From positions 1,240,001 through 1,304,000 of the forward strand of contig NZ_CP013254.1 of the NCBI RefSeq assembly GCF_001482365.1: a stretch of 64,000 nt of DNA, given 5' to 3'. Both the position numbers and the translations under genes were made by a program. The notes under the pieces were generated by a model. That model did no database searches, was not told where the DNA came from, and was given only the letters and a program-made list of their open reading frames with translations. Source of the stretch: Kocuria flava. GTDB taxonomy: Bacteria; Actinomycetota; Actinomycetes; Actinomycetales; Micrococcaceae. Below are positions 8,901-16,791 of the stretch, piece after piece. Positions within the stretch are counted from its first letter, which is position 1; each line of letters begins with the position of its first letter.

Positions 8901-9699
8901 GCAGGGCTTCGAGACCCTCGAGAAGCGCACCGGCGTGGCGCTCGCCGACCTGGCCCGCGGCTCCGAGGAGAAGCGGATCACCTTCGCCGACACCCAGGCC
9001 GCCCCGGTGCCGGTGATCACCTCCCCGGAGTGGTCCGGCTCCGAGACCGGCGGGCGCCGCTACGCGCCGTTCACCATCAACATCGAACGGCTCAAGCCCT
9101 TCCACACCCTCACGGGGCGGATGCACTTCTTCCTCGACCACGACTGGATCCAGGACATGGGAGAGGCGCTGCCGATCTACCGACCGCCCCTGGACATGCA
9201 CCGGCTCTTCGGGGAGCCCAAGCTCGGGGAGCGCGGTGACCTCTCGATCGCGGTGCGCTACCTGACCCCGCACAACAAGTGGTCGATCCACTCCGAGTAC
9301 CAGGACAACCTGTTCATGCTCTCCCTGGCCCGCGGCGGCACGACCGTGTGGATGAGCCCCCAGGACGCGGGGCTCATCGAGGTCTCCGACAACGACTGGG
9401 TCGAGTGCGTGAACACCAACGGCGTCTACATCGGCCGGGCGATCGTCTCCCACCGCATGCCGGCCGGCGTCGTCTACGTCCACCACGCCCAGGAGCGGGT
9501 GGTCGACGTCCCCAAGTCCGAGGCCACCGGCCGCCGCGGCGGAATCCACAACTCCGTGACCCGCATCCTCGTCAAACCCACCCACATGGTCGGCGGCTAC
9601 GCGCAGCTGTCCTGGGCCTTCAACTACCTCGGGCCCACCGGCAACCAGCGCGACATCGTCTCCGTGGTCCGCAAGCGCTCCCAGGAGGTCCAGTACTGA
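5968..9699 (+). CDS. narG: Respiratory nitrate reductase alpha subunit NarG
   Basis: Catalytic subunit that reduces nitrate to nitrite at a Mo-bis-MGD centre on the cytoplasmic face. The 1243-residue length matches NarG. The FS0 cluster ligands are seen as H63, C67, C71 and C106 (HGVNCTGSC... GC), the His being the hallmark of NarG against other DMSO-reductase members. The Asp that ligates Mo lies in the FGDQTDVPESGDWW segment. No twin-arginine signal is present, consistent with a cytoplasmic enzyme. The ATG at 5968 fits the leaderless promoter 6 bases upstream; an open frame further upstream is not conserved. It overlaps narH by one base (TGATG). Confidence 0.97.
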   Translation: MATDSVPPRIDGPASDALLRLGKFFTRWEESPDRRAVFREGGRAGDAFYRNRWSHDKVVRSTHGVNCTGSCSWKVYVKDGIITWEAQETDYPSVGPDRPEYEPRGCPRGAAFSWYTYSPTRVRYPYVRGVLLEMYRAAKQETGGDPVLAWESIVSDPAKRRAFQRARGKGGLVRSSWQEALELTAAAHVHTVKAYGPDRVTGFSPIPAMSMVSHAAGARFINLVGGVMNSFYDWYADLPVASPQVFGDQTDVPESGDWWDATYLMMWGSNIPVTRTPDAHWMVEARYRGTKVVSVSPDYADNTKFADEWLPAQAGTDAALAMAMGHVILKENFLDRRVPFFEDYVVQYTDLPFLVTLDERADGTVVPGKFLTAQDLASADGTEPPADAAFKTVLLDRDAGTAVVPNGSMGFRYNAQDEGQWNLDLQGVRPALSLADASSYAGEASPVDLPAFTDATGEGSVLRRGVPVARVAGRTVTTVFDLMLAQYGVGRAGLPGTWATGYDDVTAPYTPAWQEEITSVPAQAVARIAREFAANAEKSQGRSMIILGAGICQWYHGDVTYRAILAMLMLCGCQGRNGGGWAHYVGQEKARPITGWAAMAAATDWTRPPRFMIGTAFWYMHTDQFRSDGYSSDAVQSPLAQGHLKGMHTADVIAKSTRMGWMPFYPQFDRNSLDVADAAAEGVARGEAPDEAAWVAQQLKQERLRFAVEDVDAPQNWPRTLILWRSNLLGSSAKGEEYFLKHLLGTHHNVMGQDHGQARPRDVAWHEQAPEGKLDLLVSADFRMTSSTLLSDVVLPAATWYEKHDLSSTDMHPYVHAFTPAIPPPWEAKTDYDLFRLLAEEFSRQARTHLGVRKDLVATALTHDTPGEIAQPGGHAPDWKGTDLPAVPGKNLPSLAVVERDYTAIGEKFAAVGPLAEQLGFTTKHITYDVSHQVDQLARLHGVFDRGAAAGRPAVDTDARMAEAILLFSGTTNGELAVQGFETLEKRTGVALADLARGSEEKRITFADTQAAPVPVITSPEWSGSETGGRRYAPFTINIERLKPFHTLTGRMHFFLDHDWIQDMGEALPIYRPPLDMHRLFGEPKLGERGDLSIAVRYLTPHNKWSIHSEYQDNLFMLSLARGGTTVWMSPQDAGLIEVSDNDWVECVNTNGVYIGRAIVSHRMPAGVVYVHHAQERVVDVPKSEATGRRGGIHNSVTRILVKPTHMVGGYAQLSWAFNYLGPTGNQRDIVSVVRKRSQEVQY

Positions 9700-11366
9700 T
9701 GCGAGTCATGGCCCAGGTCGCCATGGTGATGGCGCTCGACAAGTGCATCGGGTGCCACACCTGTTCGGTGACGTGCAAACAGGCGTGGACCAACCGCGCC
9801 GGCACCGAGTACGTGTGGTTCAACAACGTGGAGACCCGTCCCGGGCAGGGCTATCCCCGCCGGTACGAGGACCAGGAGAAGTGGAAGGGCGGCTGGGAGC
9901 TCAACCGCCGCGGCAACCTCAAGCTGAAGTCCGGTGGGCGGTGGGCGAAGCTGGCAGGATTGTTCGCCAGTCCCGTCCAGCCCGAGCTCAACGACTACTA
10001 CGAGCCGTGGACCTACGACTACGAGAACCTCATCAACGCCCCCGCGGGCGAGGACTTCCCCGTGGCCCGGCCCAAGTCCCTGATCACCGGCGACGACATG
10101 AAGATCACCTGGTCGGCCAACTGGGACGACAACCTCGGCGGCGCCCCCGAGATGGGTCACCTCGACCCGGTGGTCGAGAAGGTCCGGCGGGAGTCCGAGG
10201 AGCGGATCCGGTTCGAGTTCGAGCAGACCTTCGCGTTCTACCTCCCGCGCATCTGCGAGCACTGCCTCAACCCCTCCTGCATGGCCTCCTGCCCCTCCGG
10301 GGCGATCTACAAGCGGGCCGAGGACGGGATCGTGCTCGTGGACCAGGACCGGTGCCGCGGCTGGCGCCAGTGCGTCACCGGCTGCCCGTACAAGAAGATG
10401 TACTACAACCACAAGTCCGGCAAGGCCGAGAAGTGCACCTTCTGCTACCCCCGCATCGAGGTGGGCATCCCCACCGTGTGCGCGGAGACGTGCGTGGGCC
10501 GGCTGCGCTACATCGGGATCCTGCTCTACGACGCCGACCGCGTCACCGAGGCCGCCGCGACCCCGGACGAGCGCGACCTCTACGAGGCGCAGCTGGACCT
10601 GATGCTCGACCCGCACGACCCGGAGGTGATCGCCGCGGCCCGGGCCGAGGGCATCCCCGAGGACTGGCTCGACGCCGCCCGCCGCTCCCCGGTCCACACC
10701 CTGGCCAAGGAGCTGCGGGTCGCCCTGCCCCTGCACCCCGAGTACCGCACGATGCCCATGGTCTGGTACGTCCCGCCGCTGTCCCCGGTCGTGGACCTGC
10801 TCAAGGACCAGGGCCACGACGGCGAGGACGCGGGCAACCTCTTCGGCGCCATCGAGTCCCTGCGCATCCCGGTGGAGTACCTCGCCGAGCTGTTCACCGC
10901 GGGGGACACGCAGGTCGTCACGGACGTGCTGCGCAAGCTCGCCGCGATGCGCTCCTACATGCGCGACATCGCCCTCGGCGACGAGCCCGACGAGGCGATC
11001 GCCACCGCCGTGGGCATGACCGGGGCCGGGATCCGGAAGATGTACCGGCTGATGGCGATCGCCAAGTACGACGAGCGCTACGTCATCCCCTCCGCCCACC
11101 TCGAGGAGGCCCACAACCTCGAGGAGATCGGCTGCTCCCTCGACGTCGACGGCGGGCCCGGGATGGGCCAGACCGGTGTGTTCGGGGAGGCCTCCGGCCG
11201 GCCCATGCCCGTGGCCGCCGAGAACTTCGCCGCCCTCCAGGCCCGTCAGCGCGGCGAGGACCCCACGGGCAACGAGGCCCTCGCCGGGCGGGTGAACCTG
11301 CTCAACTGGGACGGCCGCGGCCGGCCCACGGGCCTGTTCCCGCCCAAGGACGGGGGACAGGCATGA
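9699..11366 (+). CDS. narH: Respiratory nitrate reductase beta subunit NarH
   Basis: Electron-transfer subunit carrying iron-sulfur clusters between NarI haems and NarG. Four cysteine groups are visible: CIGCHTCSVTC near residue 16, CEHCLNPSCMASC, CRGWRQCVTGC (where Trp replaces one Cys, marking the 3Fe-4S cluster) and CTFCYPRIEVGIPTVCAETC. The 555-residue length is a little above the E. coli protein. The ATG at 9699 shares a base with the narG stop, so translation is coupled. The central region contains the NarH-specific insert with GYPRRYEDQEKWKGGWE. Neighbours narG, narJ and narI confirm the assignment. Confidence 0.97.
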   Translation: MRVMAQVAMVMALDKCIGCHTCSVTCKQAWTNRAGTEYVWFNNVETRPGQGYPRRYEDQEKWKGGWELNRRGNLKLKSGGRWAKLAGLFASPVQPELNDYYEPWTYDYENLINAPAGEDFPVARPKSLITGDDMKITWSANWDDNLGGAPEMGHLDPVVEKVRRESEERIRFEFEQTFAFYLPRICEHCLNPSCMASCPSGAIYKRAEDGIVLVDQDRCRGWRQCVTGCPYKKMYYNHKSGKAEKCTFCYPRIEVGIPTVCAETCVGRLRYIGILLYDADRVTEAAATPDERDLYEAQLDLMLDPHDPEVIAAARAEGIPEDWLDAARRSPVHTLAKELRVALPLHPEYRTMPMVWYVPPLSPVVDLLKDQGHDGEDAGNLFGAIESLRIPVEYLAELFTAGDTQVVTDVLRKLAAMRSYMRDIALGDEPDEAIATAVGMTGAGIRKMYRLMAIAKYDERYVIPSAHLEEAHNLEEIGCSLDVDGGPGMGQTGVFGEASGRPMPVAAENFAALQARQRGEDPTGNEALAGRVNLLNWDGRGRPTGLFPPKDGGQA

Positions 11367-12058
11367 GCCTGCTCGAGAAGCTGCTGGGCCGGGCCGGGAA
11401 GGGCACCCTCGACCCGGGCGCCCACCACGACCCCGACCCCCGCCGCAGCGCCGTGCTGCGCCAGGCCGCCGCCGTCCTGCTCGGCTACCCGGACGGGCAG
11501 CTCCTCGAGCGGCTGCCCGTGCTGCGCGCGGCGCTGGCCGAGGTCGGCGCGGCCGACGGGGTCGCCGAGCTGCTCGACTGGTTCACCGCCCGCCCGCTCG
11601 AGCAGGTCCAGGCGGACTACGTCCAGGAGTTCGACCTCTCCCGGCGCCACAGCCTGCACCTGACCTACTGGACCGACGGGGACACCCGCCGCCGCGGCGA
11701 GGCGCTCGCCGCGTTCAAGCAGGTCTACCGCGTCCACGGCGCCGAGCTCGACGCCGCCGAGCTGCCCGACTACCTGCCCCTGGTGCTCGAGTTCACCGCC
11801 ACCGTCTCGCCCGGGGACGGCTGGGAGCTGCTGCAGCGCTACCGGCCCTCCCTCGAGCTGCTGCGGCTGTCGCTGCGCGACGACGGTCTGCCCCACCACC
11901 GCGCCGTCGCCCTCGTGTGCTCGACCCTGCCCGGGGTCTCGCCCGAGGACCGCGAGGCCGTGATGCGCATGGCCGGCTACGGCCCGCCCACCGAGTCCGT
12001 GGGCCTCGACCCGTACGATCCCCGGCTGCTGCCGCTGACCGAGAGGAACCAGGGATGA
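11363..12058 (+). CDS. narJ: Nitrate reductase molybdenum cofactor assembly chaperone NarJ
   Basis: Cytoplasmic chaperone that binds apo-NarG and helps insert the molybdenum cofactor and attach NarGH to NarI; it is not part of the final enzyme. The 231-residue all-helical protein contains the TorD/NarJ-type stretches LLGYPDGQLLERLPVLRAAL and the conserved YVQEFDLSRRHSLHLTYW segment (split here as YVQEFDL and SLHLTYW). The start ATG overlaps the narH stop in ATGA, and its own stop overlaps narI in the same way, so stoichiometry is set by coupled translation. Confidence 0.94.
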   Translation: MSLLEKLLGRAGKGTLDPGAHHDPDPRRSAVLRQAAAVLLGYPDGQLLERLPVLRAALAEVGAADGVAELLDWFTARPLEQVQADYVQEFDLSRRHSLHLTYWTDGDTRRRGEALAAFKQVYRVHGAELDAAELPDYLPLVLEFTATVSPGDGWELLQRYRPSLELLRLSLRDDGLPHHRAVALVCSTLPGVSPEDREAVMRMAGYGPPTESVGLDPYDPRLLPLTERNQG

Positions 12059-12894
12059 TCCCGCTCGCCCCCGCCCCCGAGGCCGTCGAGACCGGAGTGG
12101 GGGACGTCCTGCTGTGGGGCGTGCTGCCCTACGTGGTGCTGGCCGTGGTCGTCGGCGGGTCGATCTGGCGCTACAGGTACGACCAGTTCGGCTGGACCAC
12201 CCGCTCCTCCCAGCTCTACGAGTCCCGCATCCTGCGCATCGCCTCGCCGCTGTTCCACTTCGGGATCCTCGCCGTGCTCGCCGGGCACATCATGGGCCTG
12301 CTCATCCCGGCGTCCTGGACGGCGGCGGTGGGCGTGACCGAGGGCATGTACCACTTCCTGGCCCTGAGCATCGGCACGGTCGCCGGGGTCGGGACCCTGC
12401 TGGGGATCGTCCTGCTGATCTGGCGCCGGCGCACGACCGGGCCCGTGTTCATGGCGACCACGAAGAACGACAAGTTCATGTACGTCATGCTCGTGGCCGC
12501 CCTGCTCACGGGCCTGGCCACCACCGCGATCTCCGTGTTCGACCACTCCGTGCCGGACTACCGCCAGACGGTCTCCCCGTGGTTCCGCTCCATCTGGATT
12601 CTCCAGCCGGACGTCGCGGCCATGGCCGGGGCCGGCCCCTCCTTCAAGCTGCACGTGCTGTGGGCGCTGGGGCTGTTCGCCGTGTGGCCCTTCACCCGGC
12701 TCGTCCACGCCTTCACGGCCCCGGTGCACTACCTCTTCCGGCCCTACATCGTCTACCGCAGCCGCGACGCCGGCTCCTCCGCCCACCTCGCCCCGGTGCG
12801 GCGCGGCTGGGAGCCGGTGGGCACCCGGGACCGCGCCCGCGGGACCACCCGGGCCCCCGAGCGGCGCGGGTCCCGCAGCGCGGGCCGCCGCTGA
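12055..12894 (+). CDS. narI: Respiratory nitrate reductase gamma subunit NarI (cytochrome b)
   Basis: Membrane anchor with two b-type haems that oxidises menaquinol and passes electrons to NarH. Of 279 residues, five hydrophobic segments are visible beginning around residues 22, 62, 97, 142 and 203. Candidate haem ligands are the histidines in SPLFHFGILAVLAGHIMG and in SFKLHVLWAL and RLVHAFTAPVHYL. The C-terminal 50 residues form an arginine-rich cytoplasmic tail longer than in E. coli NarI. The ATG overlaps the narJ stop (ATGA). narK follows 68 bases later with its own GAGGAG site. Confidence 0.95.
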   Translation: MIPLAPAPEAVETGVGDVLLWGVLPYVVLAVVVGGSIWRYRYDQFGWTTRSSQLYESRILRIASPLFHFGILAVLAGHIMGLLIPASWTAAVGVTEGMYHFLALSIGTVAGVGTLLGIVLLIWRRRTTGPVFMATTKNDKFMYVMLVAALLTGLATTAISVFDHSVPDYRQTVSPWFRSIWILQPDVAAMAGAGPSFKLHVLWALGLFAVWPFTRLVHAFTAPVHYLFRPYIVYRSRDAGSSAHLAPVRRGWEPVGTRDRARGTTRAPERRGSRSAGRR

Positions 12895-12962
12895 GCTCAC
12901 CCCTCCCGAGCCCCGACCGCCCGGGTCCTGCCGCCCGGGCCCCGCCGACCCCGAGGAGCGCC

Positions 12963-14198
12963 ATGTCCTCCGCCCCCGCCCCGACCACCCCGGGCCCGGA
13001 CCTCGCCTCCGGGCAGCTGCGCAACCTCCTGCTGGCCACGATCGCCTCCGCCGTCGGCTTCTGGGCCTGGACGATCGTCGGCCCGCTGGGCAAGCGCTAC
13101 GCCGAGCAGATGCAGCTCGACGCCACGCAGACCGCCGTGCTGGTGGCCATGCCGATCTTCGTCGGCTCGATCGCCCGCGTGCCGGTCGGTGCGCTCACCG
13201 ACCGCTACGGCGGGCGGGTGATGTTCACCGTGGTCCTCGGCACCACGGCCCCGCTCGTGCTGCTGACCGGTCTGGTCGGGCGGATGGGCAGTTTCCCCCT
13301 GCTCGTCGCCGTCGCCTTCTTCCTGGGCATCGCCGGCACGGTCTTCGCCGTCGGCGTGCCCTTCTGCTCCGCGTGGTACGAGGCCCACCGCAAGGGCTTC
13401 GCCACGGGCGTGTTCGGGGCGGGGATGGTCGGCACGGCGGTCTCGGCGTTCTTCACCCCGCGCCTGGTCGGGGCCGTGGGCGCCCTCGGCGCCCACGTGG
13501 TGATCGCGGCGGTCGTGGCCGTCACGGCGGTGGTCTGCTGGCTGGCGCTGCGGGACTCGCCCGTGCACGCGGCCAAGACCCCGGAGCCGGTGCTGCCGAA
13601 GATCCGGCACGCGTTCACCCTGAAGGTCACCTGGCAGCTGTGCTTCCTCTACGGGGTGGTCTTCGGCGCGTTCGTGGCCTTCTCCAACTACCTGCCGACC
13701 TACCTCAACAACGTCTACGCGTGGGACGCCACCGCCGCCGGCAGCCGCACCGCGGGCTTCGCGCTCGCGGCCGTGGTGGCCCGGCCCGTGGGCGGGATCC
13801 TCGCGGACCGGGTGGGGCCGAAGCTGGTGACCCTCTCCTCGCTCGCGGGCACGGCGGTGCTCGCCGTGGTCGTGGCCCTCCAGCCGGGCCAGGAGCGGGT
13901 CTACGGCCCGGTCTTCCTGCTGATGGCCCTGTTCCTGGGGCTGGGCACCGGCGGGGTCTTCGGCTGGGTCGGGCGGGCCGCCCCCGCCAAGGACGTCGGG
14001 ACGATCGGGGGGATCATCGCCGCCGCCGGCGGTCTCGGCGGGTACTTCCCGCCCCTGGTCATGGGGGCGACCTACGACGCCGAGCACAACTCCTACTTCG
14101 TGGGCCTGAGCCTGCTGGCCGGTTTCGCGGTCGTCTCGTTCCTGCTGGCCCTCACGGTGCGCAACGGCGGCCGCACGGACGAGCGCACCGTGCCCTGA
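12963..14198 (+). CDS. narK: NarK-type nitrate/nitrite transporter (MFS)
   Basis: Major facilitator with about 12 membrane segments, 411 residues, of the NNP nitrate/nitrite porter family; supplies nitrate to cytoplasmic NarG and exports nitrite. Landmarks are the VGALTDRYGGRV motif after helix 2, FSNYLPTYLNNVY in the middle, and the glycine-rich GIIAAAGGLGGYFPPL repeat. The first nitrate signature reads FGAGMVGTAVSAFF, with Met where many family members have Asn (GAGN-G), a change worth noting for substrate preference. ATG at 12963 has a GAGGAG site; it is likely cotranscribed with narGHJI. An 18-bp stem hairpin follows. Confidence 0.92.
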   Translation: MSSAPAPTTPGPDLASGQLRNLLLATIASAVGFWAWTIVGPLGKRYAEQMQLDATQTAVLVAMPIFVGSIARVPVGALTDRYGGRVMFTVVLGTTAPLVLLTGLVGRMGSFPLLVAVAFFLGIAGTVFAVGVPFCSAWYEAHRKGFATGVFGAGMVGTAVSAFFTPRLVGAVGALGAHVVIAAVVAVTAVVCWLALRDSPVHAAKTPEPVLPKIRHAFTLKVTWQLCFLYGVVFGAFVAFSNYLPTYLNNVYAWDATAAGSRTAGFALAAVVARPVGGILADRVGPKLVTLSSLAGTAVLAVVVALQPGQERVYGPVFLLMALFLGLGTGGVFGWVGRAAPAKDVGTIGGIIAAAGGLGGYFPPLVMGATYDAEHNSYFVGLSLLAGFAVVSFLLALTVRNGGRTDERTVP

Positions 14199-14225
14199 CC
14201 GCCCCCCACGAGCTCCCACCGGGAG

Positions 14226-14269
14226 CGCGAGGTCCCACGCCGCTCACCGCTGCGGCGTGGGACCTCGCG
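14226..14269. terminator. Perfect 18-bp stem hairpin after narK
   Basis: Arms at 14226-14243 and 14252-14269 (CGCGAGGTCCCACGCCGC and its exact complement) flank an 8-base loop. It lies between the converging narK and split-barrel genes and should stop both. A further copy of GGGACCTCGCG follows at 14278-14288. Part of the sequence is shared exactly with the hairpin at 4473-4553. Confidence 0.7.
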
Positions 14270-14354
14270 TCGTGCACGGGACCTCGCGACGAGGGCGAGG
14301 CAGGGGACGGGAGGAGGGGAGAGGGCGGGCGGGGACGACGACGGCGGGGCGCGC

Positions 14355-14840
14355 TCACTCCGGGGCGGCGCGGTGCGCGTCGCTGAGCGCCGTGCGCCAC
14401 ACCGAGGGGTCGGCCACGGGGAAGCGCCGGCCCGTCACGAGCCCGGGCACGATCCGCACGAACACGCCCTTGGGCCCGGCCTGCCACGGCAGCAGCGGCA
14501 GGTCCGCGGTGGCCTCGAGCTCCTCGGCGCGCCCGATCCGGCCCGCCCGGCCCTTGACGACCACGCTCCACGCGAGCCCGGTCCCGGCGTCGTAGCCGTC
14601 GGCCTCGAGCGCGACCGGCACGTCGGCCAGGGCCGCCGAGAGCTTGGTGCCCTCCGCCGTCCGGAACACGACCGTGCCGTGGTCCACGGCGTGGTTGACC
14701 GGGAAGATGTCCGGGTGGTCCTCGACCCACACCGCCAGCCGGGACACCCCGGCCGAGCGCAGCAGCTCCCAGCACGTGTTCTCCGCCAGCTGCTCCACCG
14801 CGCCCGCGGTCCCGCCGGTCGGCGTCGTCTCGTCGCTCAT
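14355..14840 (-). CDS. Pyridoxamine 5'-phosphate oxidase-like flavin split-barrel protein
   Basis: A 161-residue protein of the PNPOx-like flavin/F420-binding split-barrel superfamily; specific substrate unknown. Visible landmarks are ENTCWELLRSAGVSRLAV at residues 20-37, where family members start the barrel, the VNHAVDHGTVVFRT strand pair and the SVVVKGRAGRI strand. Such proteins in actinobacteria often bind FMN or F420 and act as small reductases or as DUF-type stress proteins. The ATG at 14840 follows a GAGAGGAGCGACG leader. It lies 46 bases after the flavohaemoprotein gene on the same strand, so cotranscription and a role in nitrosative or redox stress are plausible but inferred. Confidence 0.8.
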   Translation of the reverse strand: MSDETTPTGGTAGAVEQLAENTCWELLRSAGVSRLAVWVEDHPDIFPVNHAVDHGTVVFRTAEGTKLSAALADVPVALEADGYDAGTGLAWSVVVKGRAGRIGRAEELEATADLPLLPWQAGPKGVFVRIVPGLVTGRRFPVADPSVWRTALSDAHRAAPE

Positions 14841-14886
14841 CGTCGCTCCTCTCCGGGCGCGCCCGGGGGCCGGGCCGCGCGCTGCA

Positions 14887-16089
14887 CTACTCGAAGTCGG
14901 CCAGCCACAGGTCGGGGCCGAAGACCTCGTACTGGATGTCCCGGGGCGGGACGCCGCGGGCGATCAGGGAGCTGCGCACGGCCTGCATGAAGGGCAGCGG
15001 CCCGCACAGGTAGTACTGGGCGTCGGCGGGCAGCTCCACGGCGCCCACGTCCATGAACCCGGCGTGCTCGCCGGGGCCGGGCACGGCCGCGGGCCGCTCG
15101 AACCAGGACTCGAGCCGGGCCTCGGGCAGGCGGGCCAGGTCCGCCTCGATCTGGGCGCGCAGCGGGAAGTCCTCGGGCGCGGAGTCGGCGTGCAGGAACC
15201 GCACCGTGCGCTGGGCGCCGTCGCGCACCAGGTGGGAGAGCATCCCGGCCATGGGGGTCACCCCGATGCCGGCGCTGGCCAGCACGAGGGGCCGGTCCGA
15301 GTACTCCAGCACCACGTCCCCGCTGGGCACCGAGAGGGTCAGCTCGTCGCCGATCCCGACCTGCTCGTGCAGCAGGGTGGACATCTCCCCGGCCGGGGTG
15401 CCGTTGCCGCGGATCCGCTTCACGGCGAAGACCCGGTGGTGGCCGTCGTCGGCGCGGGTGAGGCTGTACTGGCGCGGCTGGTGCACGCCGTCGGGCATGC
15501 GCATGCGCAGGGTCACGTACTGGCCCGGCAGGGAGCGCTTGACCTCCCGCTCGTCGGTGCGCTCGACCACGAACGTCACGACGTCGGCGGTCTCGGGGAT
15601 CTTCTCCACGACCCGCCACGTCCGCCAGATCGTCTCCGGGCTCAGCCGCACGGCGTCGTAGAGCCCGCGCTCCTTGGTGATCAGGGCGTTGGCCATCAGC
15701 CAGTACACCTCGTCCCAGGCCGCGGCGACCTCGGGGGTCACCGCCTCGCCCAGGACGTCGCCGATGGCCCACATGAGGTTGTCGTGGACGATCTGGTACT
15801 GGTCCGGCCGCAGCCCCAGGGACACGTGCTTGTGGGCGATGCGGGAGAGCAGGTGGTCCGGGACCTGGGTGGGGTTGTTCACCAGATGGCTCGCGTAGGC
15901 GGCCACGGAGCCGGCCAGGGCCTGCTGCTGGCGCCCGTCGGCCTGGTTGCCGCGGTTGAACAGCCCGTCCAGCAGCTCGGGGTGCTCCCCGAACATGTGT
16001 CCGTAGAAGCGGCGGGCGATCTCCTGGATGTTCTCACCGACGACCGGCAGGGTCGCCTTGACGACGGGGTACGAGGTGTCCGACAGCAT
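14887..16089 (-). CDS. hmp: Flavohaemoprotein, nitric oxide dioxygenase type
   Basis: Oxidises nitric oxide to nitrate with oxygen and NAD(P)H, protecting a nitrate-respiring cell from NO. The 400-residue protein has a globin domain (about 1-145) with the proximal His in RIAHKHVSLG, a ferredoxin-reductase FAD domain with RQYSLT, and an NAD domain with ASAGIGVTPMAGML and YYLCGPLPFM. This is the full three-domain Hmp architecture. ATG at 16089 has a GGAAGGAG site, and a TAGCTT -10 lies at 16138-16143. The position between narGHJIK and moaCBE-moeZ fits coregulation with nitrate metabolism. The C-terminus (LWLADFE) lacks any extension. Confidence 0.95.
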   Translation of the reverse strand: MLSDTSYPVVKATLPVVGENIQEIARRFYGHMFGEHPELLDGLFNRGNQADGRQQQALAGSVAAYASHLVNNPTQVPDHLLSRIAHKHVSLGLRPDQYQIVHDNLMWAIGDVLGEAVTPEVAAAWDEVYWLMANALITKERGLYDAVRLSPETIWRTWRVVEKIPETADVVTFVVERTDEREVKRSLPGQYVTLRMRMPDGVHQPRQYSLTRADDGHHRVFAVKRIRGNGTPAGEMSTLLHEQVGIGDELTLSVPSGDVVLEYSDRPLVLASAGIGVTPMAGMLSHLVRDGAQRTVRFLHADSAPEDFPLRAQIEADLARLPEARLESWFERPAAVPGPGEHAGFMDVGAVELPADAQYYLCGPLPFMQAVRSSLIARGVPPRDIQYEVFGPDLWLADFE

Positions 16090-16137
16090 CGCGTCTCCTT
16101 CCGGATCCCGTCGACGCCGACGGGAGGGTGTTCCGCC

Positions 16138-16143
16138 AAGCTA
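16138..16143 (-). promoter_or_regulatory. Putative -10 element for hmp
   Basis: TAGCTT on the minus strand, about 49 bases before the hmp ATG. The leader between contains CCGTCGGCGTCGACGG, an imperfect inverted repeat, and the ribosome site. No NsrR-like AT-rich palindrome is visible. Confidence 0.35.
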
Positions 16144-16290
16144 GCACCGCCCGCGAGCGCGGGACAGGGCGTGGGCCGGGACGGCGTCATCCGCCGCGCG
16201 GGACGGCGTGGCGCACCGCCGCGGGAGCGCGCGGCGATCCGGGTGGGCCAGAATGGGGACGAGCACCCCGCGGAAGGAGAGCGCACGAGC

Positions 16291-16791
16291 ATGACCGAGC
16301 ACCAGGAGGGCCTCACGCACGTGCGGGCGGACGGCTCCGCCCACATGGTGGACGTCTCCGCCAAGGCCGTCACCACCCGCGAGGCCACGGCCACGGCGGT
16401 GCTGAGCACCCGCCCCGACGTCGTCGGGCAGGTCTTCGCCGCCGACCTGCCGAAGGGGGACGCGCTGCCGGTGGCCCGCGTGGCCGGGATCATGGCGGCC
16501 AAGCGGACCCCCGACCTGGTGCCGCTGTGCCACCCGCTGCCGATCAGCAAGGTCGTGGTCGACTTCGAGCGGCTGGCCGAGGGGGTGCGGATCACCGCGA
16601 CCGTGCGCACCCGCGGGGTCACCGGGGTCGAGATGGAGGCGCTGACCGCGGCGTCCGTGGCGGCGCTGACGCTCTATGACATGATCAAGGCCGTGGACAG
16701 GCACGCCTCGATCGACGGCGTGCGGGTCCTCGCGAAGTCCGGCGGCAAGTCCGGGGACTGGCGCGCCGAGGACGCCGGGGAGGGGCGGTGA
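16291..16791 (+). CDS. moaC: Cyclic pyranopterin monophosphate synthase MoaC
   Basis: Second enzyme of molybdenum cofactor synthesis, converting 3',8-cyclo-GTP to cyclic pyranopterin monophosphate. The 166-residue protein has the family landmarks MVDVSAKAVTTREATA near residues 19-34, LVPLCHPLPIS, and GVTGVEMEALTAASVAALTLYDM with KAVD after it, containing the catalytic Asp-Met-Lys region. Ribosome site AAGGAGA precedes the ATG at 16291. The next gene starts with GTG overlapping its stop, giving a moaC-mogA-moaE-moeZ operon. Confidence 0.96.
   Translation: MTEHQEGLTHVRADGSAHMVDVSAKAVTTREATATAVLSTRPDVVGQVFAADLPKGDALPVARVAGIMAAKRTPDLVPLCHPLPISKVVVDFERLAEGVRITATVRTRGVTGVEMEALTAASVAALTLYDMIKAVDRHASIDGVRVLAKSGGKSGDWRAEDAGEGR

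Noticed and set aside
4297..9585. A 1762-codon open frame on the minus strand opposite narG and the P450 gene
   Set aside because: It is antisense to a clear NarG and shows Gly/Arg/His/Val-rich composition expected from reading high-GC codons backwards. No domain or start signal supports it.
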